A DNA stretch of 64,000 nt from positions 496,001 to 560,000 of the forward strand of contig CAWHBK010000001.1 in NCBI GenBank assembly GCA_963827605.1, written 5' to 3'. Every line of letters begins with the position of its first letter. Position 1 is the stretch's first letter. Shown piece by piece: positions 1 to 8,363 of the stretch. Source of the stretch: DSYU01 sp963827605. Lineage in GTDB: Bacteria; Chloroflexota; Anaerolineae; Anaerolineales; Anaerolineaceae. Under the pieces are notes generated by a model. That model was not told the origin of the DNA, did not search any database, and saw nothing but the letters and a program-made list of their open reading frames with translations. Position numbers and translations under genes: made by a program.

Positions 1-1
1 C

Positions 2-664
2 TATTTGGAAGATCATGCCGGGATGATCCTGGCTCTGCTGGATCTGTACCAAAGCGACGCCAACCCGCACTGGTATGCTGCCGCTGGGCAAATCGCCGGA
101 GATATGCTGACCCATTTCCGCAGCCCGCAGGGCAGCTTTTATGATACCCGCGCGGATCAAGACCAGTTGATCACCCGCCCAAGCGAGGTTCAGGATAACG
201 CGACTCCATCCGGCAGCGCCCTGGCAGCCAGCGCGCTGCTCCATCTGGCAGCCTACGATGAGCGCGCGGATTGGCGTTCCCTGGCGGAAGAGATGCTCGC
301 AGCCATGCAGGACATGACCGTTCAACACCCCACCGCGTTCGGTTTTTGGCTCCAAGGGCTGGACTTTGCCCTCGGGCCAGTGCGACAGATCGCAGTGGTT
401 GGACCGCTGGCTGCTTCGGACACCCAGGCGCTGTTGGAAGAAATCTGGCGCACTTATCGCGCGCGCACGGTGGTCGCGGCGGCTGAAAGTCCAGCCGTGG
501 CTGAAGGCACAGCCGCGGCTGAAGGTTCAACCGTAGATGATACGCCGGCGCTGCTGCGAGACCGTGGGTTGATCCAGAACGCTCCCACCGCCTATGTCTG
601 CCAGGGCTTTGTCTGCAGCCTGCCGGTCAACACGGTGGAAGGGCTAAAACAACAGCTTGGTTGA
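2..664 (+). CDS. YyaL/SSP411-like thioredoxin-domain protein, C-terminal part
   Basis: The reading frame is open from the first bases of the window, so the gene starts upstream and only about 220 C-terminal residues are visible. The visible part begins with YLEDHAGMILALLDLYQ and ends with TAYVCQGFVCSLPVNT, both typical of the C-terminal alpha/alpha-barrel region of the YyaL (DUF255, spermatogenesis-associated protein 20) family. The N-terminal thioredoxin-like domain is not in the window. The family's reaction is not established; members are cytosolic and have been linked to redox or sugar-related chemistry. Near the end lies an Ala/Glu-rich low-complexity stretch encoded by imperfect 18-bp repeats (491-544). 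The stop overlaps the -35 box of the murA promoter. Confidence 0.8.
   Translation, partial: YLEDHAGMILALLDLYQSDANPHWYAAAGQIAGDMLTHFRSPQGSFYDTRADQDQLITRPSEVQDNATPSGSALAASALLHLAAYDERADWRSLAEEMLAAMQDMTVQHPTAFGFWLQGLDFALGPVRQIAVVGPLAASDTQALLEEIWRTYRARTVVAAAESPAVAEGTAAAEGSTVDDTPALLRDRGLIQNAPTAYVCQGFVCSLPVNTVEGLKQQLG
491..544 (+). repeat. imperfect 18-bp tandem repeat inside the YyaL-like gene
   Basis: Three 18-bp units (491-508, 509-526, 527-544). The first two are nearly identical (cagccgYggctgaaggY core) and the third is diverged. They encode an Ala/Glu-rich loop (AVAEGTAAAEGST). It looks like a local expansion in a surface loop. Confidence 0.6.
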
Positions 665-690
665 CCGCTGTCTGTGCTTTCGATTACAAT
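661..690 (+). promoter_or_regulatory. sigma-70-type promoter of murA
   Basis: TTGACC at 661-666, an 18-nt spacer and TACAAT at 685-690. Transcription would begin near 697, about 48 nt before the murA start. The -35 overlaps the stop codon of the upstream gene, so murA has its own promoter. Confidence 0.55.
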
Positions 691-744
691 TCAATATTCC
701 CGCTATGCGCTCGATATCTTCCACTTGAATCAAGGAGTTTCTGG

Positions 745-2026
745 ATGGAAAAGTTTATCATCGAAGGCGGTTATCCCCTGCACGGTGAAGTAACCCCCGC
801 TGGCAACAAGAACGCAGCCCTGCCGCTGCTGGCAGCCTGTTTGATGACGGAGGATCCGGTAATCTTGCATAATGTGCCGGATATTTTGGATGTGCAGGTA
901 ATGCGCGCGCTGCTGGAAAGTCTTGGCGTGGAGATTACCGAACTATCTGAGCACACCTGGCAGGTGCACGCGAAAGAAGTTCGCCCGGCCAGCCTGGATC
1001 CTGATCTGTGCCGCAAGATCCGCGCCTCGTTCCTCCTGGCCGGCCCGATGGTCATCCGCTCAGGAGAGCTGCACCTGCCCCCACCCGGTGGGGATGTGAT
1101 TGGCCGGCGCCGCGTGGATACCCATCTGCTGGTTTTGCGCAAGCTCGGTGCGCAGGTAGAATATGACCGGTCATTTCACTTCCGCGCGAATAAATTAACC
1201 GGCGCCGATATCCTCCTGGATGAGGCCTCCGTGATGGCAACGGAAAACGCCATCATGGCCTGCGCTATGGCGGAAGGCTGCTCCGTCATCCGCAATGCCG
1301 CCTCTGAGCCGCATGTCCAGGAGCTTTGCCATTTTCTCAACTCGCTCGGCGCAAAAATTTCGAATATCGGCTCCAATACATTGAATGTGGAAGGCGTCAC
1401 CCGGCTGCATGGTGGTGAATTTACCATCGGCCCCGATTATCTGGAAGTAGTCAGTTTCATTGGCGCCGCCGTAGTTACGCATGGGTCCCTTCGTATCCAC
1501 AATGCCGGTCCGAAATACCTGGGAATGATCCAGCTGGTGCTGGGCCGCCTGGGCGTTTGCTGGCAGATAGAAGGCTCGGATATCTGGATTCCTGCCGAAC
1601 AACGCCTGGAAATCGAGCCTGACCTGGGTGGAGCGATCCCCGAAATCAAAGTAATGACCTGGCCGGCCTTCCCTACCGATCTGATGAGTATTGCCATCGT
1701 CATCGCTACTCAGTCGAAAGGCTCGGTCTTGTTTCACGATTGGATGTATCCCAGCCGCATGTACTTCACCGACAAGCTGGTTTCCATGGGCGCTCAAATT
1801 GTATTGTGTGATCCACATCGCTGCATCGTCCAGGGGCCGACCCGTTTATTTCCGGAGAAAATGGAAAGCCCGGACATCCGCGCCGGGATGGCCCTGCTCC
1901 TCGCCGCGCTTTCAACCCCCGGGCGGTCAACCATCCGCAACATCGGCCAGATCGACCGCGGTTATGAAAAAGTGGATTTGAAATTAAGAATCGCTTGGTG
2001 CGAATATCGAGCGGATGAAAGAATAA
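745..2026 (+). CDS. murA: UDP-N-acetylglucosamine 1-carboxyvinyltransferase, fosfomycin-insensitive type (one frameshift)
   Basis: Cytosolic enzyme that transfers enolpyruvate from PEP to UDP-GlcNAc, the first committed step of peptidoglycan synthesis. ATG at 745 follows AAGGAG (732-737); the frame is open further upstream but without a site. Lys22-Asn23 (PAGNKNAAL) are present. The flexible-loop residue that is Cys115 in E. coli is Asp117 here (PPGGDVIG, codon 1093-1095), as in MurA enzymes that resist fosfomycin. The frame as given runs through the terminator and ends in an unrelated tail. Dropping one A at about 1990 restores the family ending SLGANIERMKE with a TAA at 2024-2026, just before the terminator, giving 426 residues, the normal length. 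I treat the break as a sequence error. Confidence 0.93.
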
Positions 2027-2067
2027 GGCATAAAAAAACCGGGCGCGTTGCCCGGTTTTTTTATGCC
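2027..2067. terminator. bidirectional rho-independent terminator between murA and the uridine kinase gene
   Basis: Perfect 18-bp inverted repeat: arms 2027-2044 and 2050-2067 with a 5-nt loop. The core is ccgggc/gcccgg flanked by A7 and T7, so it can terminate convergent transcripts from both sides. Confidence 0.92.
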
Positions 2068-3809
2068 TAATCGGTTACTTTTATCTTGCGGTCCCAGAGT
2101 TGAAATTCGCGCAAGATGGAGCCGCCAATAAACTCTCGTTCGATGGAATTATCGGGGATCAGGTCCACATTCAAGGGCAGGAACCATTCCAGGAAAGCCA
2201 GCAAGCGCTTCGCCTCGATGTATTCCGGCGTTCCAAACGGCACCTGCCGCAGCAGCGGCTCGGCCAGCGGCTTGAGCGCGGCAACTTCATACACCAGCGC
2301 CGAGTTAAACATAACGTCCGCGTTTTCCTGGTAAGGGAAAATATGGCGCTTCTCGCCGCGGCGTACCGATTCCCAGCGCTGGATGGTCACCTGGGCCGGG
2401 TAGCCGCGCTCGCGAGCGTCCCGCACAATGCGCCGGATCAGGCGCGTATCCGTTGTGGAGATGCGGTTATAACGGTCAAGGTTGAGCTGGGTCAGGCAAG
2501 AAACATAGATCCGGAATGTTTGATCAGTCGGCAGGTTGGGCACTAAGGCCGGGTTGAGACCGTGAATCCCTTCCAGGATAATCACCTGATCCTTTTCAAG
2601 CCTGACGATATCCCCAGGGACGCTTCTTCCCAGCTTGAAGTCGAAATGCGGCAGATGGACATCTTCTCCGGCAATCAGATGTTGCAAATCGGATTGCATC
2701 CGCTCGCGATCCAGCGCGCCGATGGATTCAAAATCAAAGTTGCCATTTTCATCCTTGGGCGTCAAATCCCGATCGACAAAGTAGTTATCCATTTCCAACG
2801 CATAAGGAGTGACACCCTGCGCGAGCAGCTGAACCGACAGCCGTTTTGAGAAGGTCGTCTTTCCAGAAGAGGATGGGCCGGCAATCAGAATAATGCGAGC
2901 CTTCTTCGCCCGGTTGACAAACTGCTCGGCAATCTCGCTGATCAGGCGCTCGTGCAGCGCTTCAGAAACCAGGATGATTTCACGAATCCGCCCGCTGACA
3001 ATCGCATCATTTAAAGCGCCGGTATTTTCGATCCCCAGGTGAGAAAGCCAGCGTCCGTACTGGCGGAACGTTTCCAACAGCTTGGGATAATCGGGCATCG
3101 GCAGCAGCTTCTTGGGCGAATGACGGCGCGGATAGCGCAGCACAAAGCCTTCCTGCTCTTCACAGCGCAGGCCAAACCACTGCAGATAGCCCGTCGAGGG
3201 AACCATATAGCCGTGGTGGTAATCTTTATGCCCATCGATTGAATATAGCACCAGGTGATCCTTGGTGCGGTGCTTTAGCAGGCGGACTTTATCGAACTGC
3301 TTCTTTTGCTGGAAGTATTCAATGGCCTCATTGAGCGGCACCTGTTTGCGAGTGAGCGGCCAATCGTGGTTTACCAGCTCGCGCATGTGCTGCTCAAGCG
3401 CTTCTAATTCCGCCTGGTCAAGGGGAGCTCTTCCTACCACCTGGCAGTAAAAACCGCCCGAGGAAACCGAATGATCAACATTTAATTCCGCGTCTGGAAA
3501 CAAATCCTCAAAGGCCGTTTCCAGCAGGAAAATAATCGAACGGCGGTAAATACGCGCCCCGTCCGCATCCGACATGGTCACTGGCTGTACACGCGACTCC
3601 ATCGTAATCGGATAGGTCAGCTCGCGCAGCTCGCCATTAATAACTGCCCCCACAATCGGCGGGTTAAGCCATTCGGGTAAAGCCTGTAAGAATTGCTCAA
3701 CTGCCACACCGCGTGGTCCAGAAAAGACCCGACCATCGGGCAAATGGATTTCAACCGCTGGCCGAGCGTCTGCTTGGTGAATTTGATCTGTCATGGTTCG
3801 CTCGAACAT
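2067..3809 (-). CDS. TGS-domain uridine kinase family protein
   Basis: A 580-residue fusion. Residues about 18-80 resemble a TGS domain (VEIHLPDGRVFSG). About 85-210 resemble the second additional domain of threonyl-tRNA synthetase, including HSVSSGGFY. From about 300 there is a P-loop nucleoside kinase with Walker A GPSSSGKTT (311-319), followed by DNYFVDRD and HFDFKLGR, as in uridine kinase and phosphoribulokinase. The expected reaction is ATP-dependent phosphorylation of uridine or cytidine; the role of the tRNA-synthetase-like front half is unknown. ATG 3809 is preceded by AGGA at 8 nt; ATG 3794 is a weaker alternative. Its stop lies at the edge of the shared terminator. It is monocistronic as far as can be seen. 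Confidence 0.85.
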   Translation of the reverse strand: MFERTMTDQIHQADARPAVEIHLPDGRVFSGPRGVAVEQFLQALPEWLNPPIVGAVINGELRELTYPITMESRVQPVTMSDADGARIYRRSIIFLLETAFEDLFPDAELNVDHSVSSGGFYCQVVGRAPLDQAELEALEQHMRELVNHDWPLTRKQVPLNEAIEYFQQKKQFDKVRLLKHRTKDHLVLYSIDGHKDYHHGYMVPSTGYLQWFGLRCEEQEGFVLRYPRRHSPKKLLPMPDYPKLLETFRQYGRWLSHLGIENTGALNDAIVSGRIREIILVSEALHERLISEIAEQFVNRAKKARIILIAGPSSSGKTTFSKRLSVQLLAQGVTPYALEMDNYFVDRDLTPKDENGNFDFESIGALDRERMQSDLQHLIAGEDVHLPHFDFKLGRSVPGDIVRLEKDQVIILEGIHGLNPALVPNLPTDQTFRIYVSCLTQLNLDRYNRISTTDTRLIRRIVRDARERGYPAQVTIQRWESVRRGEKRHIFPYQENADVMFNSALVYEVAALKPLAEPLLRQVPFGTPEYIEAKRLLAFLEWFLPLNVDLIPDNSIEREFIGGSILREFQLWDRKIKVTD

Positions 3810-3965
3810 ATTATTATTCCTAAAAATTGAATTTGTATTTTATCACCGAAATGTTGGTACAAGACAAACCGCTTTTTCCCCCACGAACAAAGCCGGTCCT
3901 CTATCAATAAGATAAAACGTGGCGAGGCGTGCAATTATTTCATTACAATAGTGTAAAATATGCCC

Positions 3966-4008
3966 AACCACCCAGGGGGAGAGGTTTGCTCTGATCTCCC
4001 CCGTGGTT
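3966..4008. repeat. inverted repeat in the divergent region between uridine kinase and octanoyltransferase genes
   Basis: Outer arms aaccac/gtggtt and inner arms gggggaga/tctccccc with a 3-nt bulge and a 12-nt loop. It lies in the 270-bp region between two divergent genes. There is no T-run on either strand, so it is not a standard terminator. The rest of 3810-4084 has A/T-rich -10-like boxes but no gene I can support. Confidence 0.5.
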
Positions 4009-4084
4009 ACATTATAAACATTTAAGATCAAAATGGGATCAAAAGCTGTGCAATTTCACGAACCGCTTTGGTAGGAGAATGACG

Positions 4085-4906
4085 ATGCAGTGTGCCCAAT
4101 GGAGATTGGTTCGAACTGACCCCGCCGCCGGTGCCTGGAATATGGCGGTGGATGAAGCAATTTTGGAAGCGGTCGGTCGCCGGGATGTTCCGCCAACATT
4201 GCGCTTGTATGCCTGGGACCCGCCCTGCCTGTCGTTGGGCTTCGCCCAACCGGTAAAGGATGTGGACCTGGCCGCGCTTGCGCAAAACGGCTGGCAGCTG
4301 GTACGCCGGCCAACGGGTGGCCGCGCCATTCTGCATACCGATGAGCTGACCTATTCCATCAGTGCCCCCAGTGATGAGCCGCGGGTGACCGGCAGCGTTT
4401 TGGAGAGCTACCGCCGGCTGTCCACGGCCTTGATTAGTGCTTTGCAGCGCCTGGGTTTACCTGCCCAGGCTGAAAAAGAGTACGCTCTTCCGCAGGGGGC
4501 CCAGCCCGGCGAACCGGTTTGTTTTGAAATTCCTTCAAACTACGAAATAACGGTAGCCGGAAAAAAGCTGGTGGGCAGCGCGCAAGCGCGGCGAAAACAG
4601 GCCGTCCTGCAGCATGGATCGCTACCCCTAAATGGAGATTTGACGCGCATCACGCGGGTGCTGGCCTATCCGGATGAAGCGTCCCGCGCGCGGGCAGCCG
4701 CCCGCCTTCTGGCCCACGCCGCCAATGCGGAAATGCTTGGCCAAACGCTCACCTGGTCCGCCTGCGCGGAGGCGTTTATCACTGCTTTTCAAGAAACACT
4801 GGATCTCGAATTTCAGGAAGCCTCCCTATCCCCGGACGAATTGCGCCGGGCGGAAGCGCTGGTTGAACAAAAGTATGCCCATCCCTCCTGGACAAATCGG
4901 GGCTAA
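4085..4906 (+). CDS. octanoyltransferase LipM / lipoate-protein ligase A family
   Basis: Cytosolic enzyme of lipoic acid assembly: it moves octanoyl from acyl carrier protein to a lipoyl domain such as GcvH. The fold signature RRPTGGRA is present, followed by the CFEIPSNYE segment, whose Cys (about residue 146) matches the catalytic Cys of LipM, and the lysine-containing GKKLVGSAQ motif. The length of 273 residues fits LipM and is shorter than ATP-dependent LplA enzymes with an accessory domain. ATG 4085 was chosen because AGGAG (4073-4077) lies 7 nt ahead; ATG 4079 is too close to it. The gene is convergent with the DUF4230 gene only 15 bp away, with no terminator between. A lipoate ligase activity cannot be excluded. 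Confidence 0.83.
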   Translation: MQCAQWRLVRTDPAAGAWNMAVDEAILEAVGRRDVPPTLRLYAWDPPCLSLGFAQPVKDVDLAALAQNGWQLVRRPTGGRAILHTDELTYSISAPSDEPRVTGSVLESYRRLSTALISALQRLGLPAQAEKEYALPQGAQPGEPVCFEIPSNYEITVAGKKLVGSAQARRKQAVLQHGSLPLNGDLTRITRVLAYPDEASRARAAARLLAHAANAEMLGQTLTWSACAEAFITAFQETLDLEFQEASLSPDELRRAEALVEQKYAHPSWTNRG

Positions 4907-4921
4907 GCGGTTTTTCACATA

Positions 4922-5650
4922 CTATGGTTGCACGGTTGGCTGTACCGTTGGCTGAACGGTAGGAAGCGATTTATCGTCTTTTACAAAGATCACTTCGGGG
5001 TATCCCAACCCGCGGAACATGCGGGATAGGTAACCTTCAGCATTCTCTTGCGCTTGCGTTAGCACGCCGTCATCCATGGCTGCCTGCAAGATTTCCTTCT
5101 CTGCAGCGGTTCGAGCGGTTGTTTCCAGGTTTACATCCCCTTTGGTTAGCAAACCGGTATCACGATTGTAAACATAGGATTTCTCATTATCCAATGTCGC
5201 TACAAAAATCTCCGCCGGTGGCAGCCGGACGTACAAGATATCCCCCTCTACCCACATATCCTCTGGACGTAAACGAGCCAGGTCCACTCCAGCAATTACT
5301 TTGCCATGCCCGACGAAAATCAGCTTATCCCCAAAAAGAAAACCCAGCTCATTTTGCCCGGTTTGGGCGGTGATTACTTTTTCCATCGTATACTGGATCG
5401 TTTCCAGTCTGGCAAGCGAGCGCACATCATGGATGATAGTCACCGGGTCAGGAAGAACCGTTGGAGTTGGGTTCATGAATTGGGCCACCCGGGTGGCAAG
5501 CGTGTGATTGGTCTGCGTAATTGGAGAAAGCGCTTCTTCCGCGGTGCGCCGCACCAGCTCAGTAATCCCGAAAACCAGGCCAACCATAAACAGGCCCAGG
5601 ACGAGAATCACTCCGAGGAAAATTAGAACACCTTTGGTAACGTTGCTCAT
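4922..5650 (-). CDS. DUF4230 domain membrane-anchored protein
   Basis: About 242 residues. One N-terminal membrane segment (GVLIFLGVILVLGLFMVGLV) is followed by an extracytoplasmic domain that matches the DUF4230 pattern (IIHDVRSLARLETIQYTMEKVI, then VIAGVDLARL and ILYVRLPPAEIF). Function is unknown in the family. ATG 5650 is chosen because GGAGG (5658-5662) sits 7 nt upstream; the frame extends further but codes an unconvincing leader. The C-terminus ends in three PTVQ repeats coded by 12-bp direct repeats, a tail common in exported proteins of Anaerolineae. It is divergent from the PhnD-like gene. Confidence 0.75.
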   Translation of the reverse strand: MSNVTKGVLIFLGVILVLGLFMVGLVFGITELVRRTAEEALSPITQTNHTLATRVAQFMNPTPTVLPDPVTIIHDVRSLARLETIQYTMEKVITAQTGQNELGFLFGDKLIFVGHGKVIAGVDLARLRPEDMWVEGDILYVRLPPAEIFVATLDNEKSYVYNRDTGLLTKGDVNLETTARTAAEKEILQAAMDDGVLTQAQENAEGYLSRMFRGLGYPEVIFVKDDKSLPTVQPTVQPTVQP

Positions 5651-5725
5651 CTTCAATCCTCCATCAAAAGACGGGGCGCAAATAAGGGCTTTACATACCG
5701 TTGGCCAAACGGAATCCATAACCAT

Positions 5726-5754
5726 TCGACCAAAGTTTCCAAATTGATTATAAT
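5726..5754 (+). promoter_or_regulatory. probable promoter of the PhnD-like gene
   Basis: TATAAT at 5749-5754, 17 nt after a weak -35 (TCGACC, 5726-5731). It lies in the divergent region between the DUF4230 and PhnD-like genes. Confidence 0.45.
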
Positions 5755-5784
5755 CGTTCTGGAAATACTGCGTTTCTCCAACAG

Positions 5785-6868
5785 GTGTCTTTTGTGAATT
5801 TATTCCTTTTTCGGCGTTTTTCAAGGCCGATTACCGCCATTATCGCACTAGCAGTGCTCGGTCTCCTTACCGTGTTGCTGGTAAGCGCTTGCGGGTCAAA
5901 CCGGCCGCGTCCCACACCTGCCCTTCCTACGCTGACTCTTACGGCTACCTTTCCCCCGACCCTCACACCGACACCTGAGCCGCTTGGGACAGACAAGCAT
6001 CCATTTGTTATTGGCCTGGTTACCGAAACGGATGATCCTCAAATCGCCGCAGCGGCGGCTGAACTGGCAAATCGGATTTCAGCTCTGGCAAATGTTCGCG
6101 TTATCGGCAGAGTTTTTCCAAGCTATTCGCAGCTGCTTGAAGCCATGGGCGCTGGCGAGGTGCACGCTACCTGGCTGCCTCCGCTAACGTATTTGCACGC
6201 TAGCCGTGAAGGGCTGGCGGAAGTTGCATTACTGACCAATCACTTCGGGGTATACCAGTATGGTACGCAGTTCCTGGCCAATGTCAGCAGTGATTTCACC
6301 CCCTTCTTTGATCCCATCAGCGGGCTGAGTTCATCCGACGCAGCCACTGCCCTGCAGCAGTTTACCGACCGCCGCCCATGTTGGTTCGACGAGCAGTCTG
6401 CTTCGGGGTATATCCTGCCGGCCGGGCTGCTTCGGTTAAACAATATCCTCACCCAGCCAGCCGTCCTGGCGCAAAGCCATACCGCCATAATCCGCGCGCT
6501 GTATATTAAAGGCGTATGTGACTTTGGCGCGACATTTTCTATTTCAGGTGATCCGCGGACAGCCTCGGCTGTGCAGGATGATCTGCCGGATGTGATGAAC
6601 CGGGTAATCATCATCTGGCGTACGGAAGCCGTCATTCCCAACCTGAACCTGTCGCTTCTGGCCGGTCTCTCTGAAGTCCGAACGCCAGCTGCTCACCACC
6701 GCCTTCCTTGACCTCGCGAAAGCCGATGATGGGAAAGCTCTGCTCACGCTCTCGGCGGCAGGATACCAGATTGAGGAAATCAAGGCGGTCGAGGACAACC
6801 TTTATAATCCACTTCGCGAGGTTGCTGAAGCGCTTGATCTGAATTTAGAAGATATGCTGGGGAAATGA
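5785..6868 (+). CDS. PhnD-like ABC transporter substrate-binding lipoprotein (one frameshift)
   Basis: The N-terminus has a signal segment and lipobox (LLVSAC), then a Thr/Pro-rich linker, then a periplasmic-binding fold of the PhnD/SsuA type: KHPFVIGLVTETDDP, a LEAMGAGEVHATWLPPLTY segment and a GYILPAGLL segment. Members bind phosphonate, phosphite or similar oxyanions for import. The frame breaks at about 6670-6677; the downstream frame continues ERQLLTTAFLDLA to EDMLGK and a TGA at 6866-6868, the usual C-terminal part of this family. Whole product about 360 residues. GTG 5785 is the first start; GTG 5794 is possible. No permease or ATPase gene is adjacent, so its transporter must be elsewhere or it serves as an orphan binding protein. 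Confidence 0.8.
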
Positions 6869-6889
6869 AACTCCTTCGAAAAAAGCGGT

Positions 6890-6918
6890 TTCACAGAAAC
6901 CGCGGTTTGAAGTAAAAT
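6890..6918 (+). promoter_or_regulatory. promoter of the SanA-like gene, placing the start at the mRNA 5' end
   Basis: TTCACA at 6890-6895, a 17-nt spacer and TAAAAT at 6913-6918. The -10 ends 7 nt before the ATG at 6926, so the transcript would begin at or next to the start codon. No Shine-Dalgarno is present. Confidence 0.55.
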
Positions 6919-6925
6919 TTCATGC

Positions 6926-7615
6926 ATGTTGCGTAAAATAGCAAAATTTCTTCTTCGCAGTCTCCTATTTGCAATTCTGGCTGCGGCGCTGCTGATTGGT
7001 GGTACACATCTGGCTGCCCAATCCTATTCACAGCCCCGCCTGTACACGGTTGAAAGCGCCATCCCTACTCCGGTCGCCATTGTTTTTGGCGCCGGGTTGG
7101 ATCGGAATGGCACACCCTCGGCCGTCCTGCGTGACAGGTTGGAAATTGCGGCCCAATTGTATCGGGCTGGCAAAGTCAAGAAACTCCTGATGAGCGGCGA
7201 TAACCGCTTTGTGGACTATAACGAGCCAGGGGCGATGCGTGACTACGCGGTGAGCCTGGGGGTGCCCGAAGAAGACATCGTCCTCGATTTCGCGGGACGC
7301 CGCACCTACGACACCTGCTACCGGGCCCGGCACATATTCGCCGTCAGCGAAGCCATTCTGGTTACCCAAAACTTCCACATGCCGCGCGCCCTGGTTACCT
7401 GCAACAACTTAGGGGTGCAGTCAACTGGCGTTCCTGCCGAAAAGCGCAGGTACCTGCGCCGGTATTATGCCTTCTGGATCATCCGAGAGCTGCCCGCTAC
7501 CACGGTGGCATTGTGGGAAGTTTGGGTGGCCCGGCCGCTGCCGGTGCTAGGCAACCCCGAACCGATCTTCTCGGTAAATACGAGAATCGATCCGATTCCC
7601 CACACCACCCCCTGA
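6926..7615 (+). CDS. SanA/YdcF-like DUF218 membrane protein
   Basis: 229 residues with an N-terminal membrane segment (about 12-30) and a DUF218 domain: AIVFGAGLDRNGTPSAVLRDRL, LLMSGDNR, a YDTCYRARHIF segment, and LVTQNFHMPRAL near the end. The family includes SanA, needed for envelope barrier function and vancomycin exclusion in enterobacteria at high temperature; the reaction is unknown. The protein is predicted to face the cell exterior. The start ATG at 6926 lies 7 nt after a -10 box, pointing to a leaderless message. ATG 6922 is in another frame. Confidence 0.82.
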   Translation: MLRKIAKFLLRSLLFAILAAALLIGGTHLAAQSYSQPRLYTVESAIPTPVAIVFGAGLDRNGTPSAVLRDRLEIAAQLYRAGKVKKLLMSGDNRFVDYNEPGAMRDYAVSLGVPEEDIVLDFAGRRTYDTCYRARHIFAVSEAILVTQNFHMPRALVTCNNLGVQSTGVPAEKRRYLRRYYAFWIIRELPATTVALWEVWVARPLPVLGNPEPIFSVNTRIDPIPHTTP

Positions 7616-7683
7616 ATCCTTATTCTCGCCTCGATGCAGGCTGGCAGGCATTTAAAACCATGTTGTTGTCCGAAGGAGGTATC

Positions 7684-8255
7684 ATGGATCGCGCTGAAGC
7701 ACTATCGATTGTCAAAGAATACGTCAAAAGCCCAAACCTGATCAACCATATGTTAGCGGTGGAAGCCGCGATGCGCTTTTATGCCCGAAAAATGGTGCGG
7801 ATGAAGAATTGTGGGGCCTGACCGGGCTGCTGCACGATTTTGATTGGGAGATCCACCCCACCCTGGAAGAACATCCCCAGGCCGGTGCCCCGATATTGCG
7901 CGAGCGCGGCGTCCCGGAAGTGATCATACAGGCCATCTTCAGCCACGCGGACCATTCCGGCGTCCCGCGCGAGACAACCATGCAAAAAGCGCTCTATGCC
8001 TGCGACGAGATCACCGGCCTGGTTACAGCCGTGGCGTTAGTGCGCCCTTCCCACTCGCTGTATGATCTGACGTCAGCTTCCGTGAAAAAGAAATGGAAAG
8101 ATAAGGCTTTCGCTGCGGGCGCGAACCGCGAAGAGATCAGCCAGGCCACCCAGGAATTTGGTCTTGATTTGTGGGAACATACCGACAACGTAATCCTCGC
8201 CATGCGCGCCATTGCGCCAGAACTTGGATTGGAGGGGAACCTCCAACCTGGATAA
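7684..8255 (+). CDS. HD-domain (HDIG-type) hydrolase (one frameshift)
   Basis: About 190 residues. Metal-binding motifs of the HD phosphohydrolase superfamily are visible: NHMLAVE (first His), then LLHDFDWE (His-Asp), then a conserved HP and FSHADHSG. ATG 7684 follows GGAGG (7674-7678). The N-terminal 40 residues and the rest are in different frames. One extra A in the A5 run at about 7788-7792 would read ARKNGADEELWGLTGLLHD and join them, so a missing base in a homopolymer is likely. The substrate is unknown; relatives are annotated only as HDIG-domain proteins. The gene converges on rpoC with a shared terminator. Confidence 0.8.
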
Positions 8256-8308
8256 ACTACATGCCTTTCGGAGATTTTGATCACCCATATTCTGTAAGGA
8301 AACTTCCC

Positions 8309-8357
8309 GATCCATAAAAAATCTCCAGCGCGTGGCGCTGGAGATTTTTTATGGATC
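8309..8357. terminator. bidirectional terminator between the HD gene and rpoC
   Basis: Perfect 23-bp inverted repeat (8309-8331 and 8335-8357) with a 3-nt loop. The GC core ctccagcgc/gcgctggag is bounded by A6 and T6, so it serves both strands. Confidence 0.93.
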
Positions 8358-8363
8358 GTTTAT

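Noticed and set aside
3843..4031. Short open frame on the minus strand between the uridine kinase and octanoyltransferase genes
   Set aside because: No ribosome site and no domain; it overlaps the inverted repeat and promoter-like boxes, so it is more likely leader sequence.
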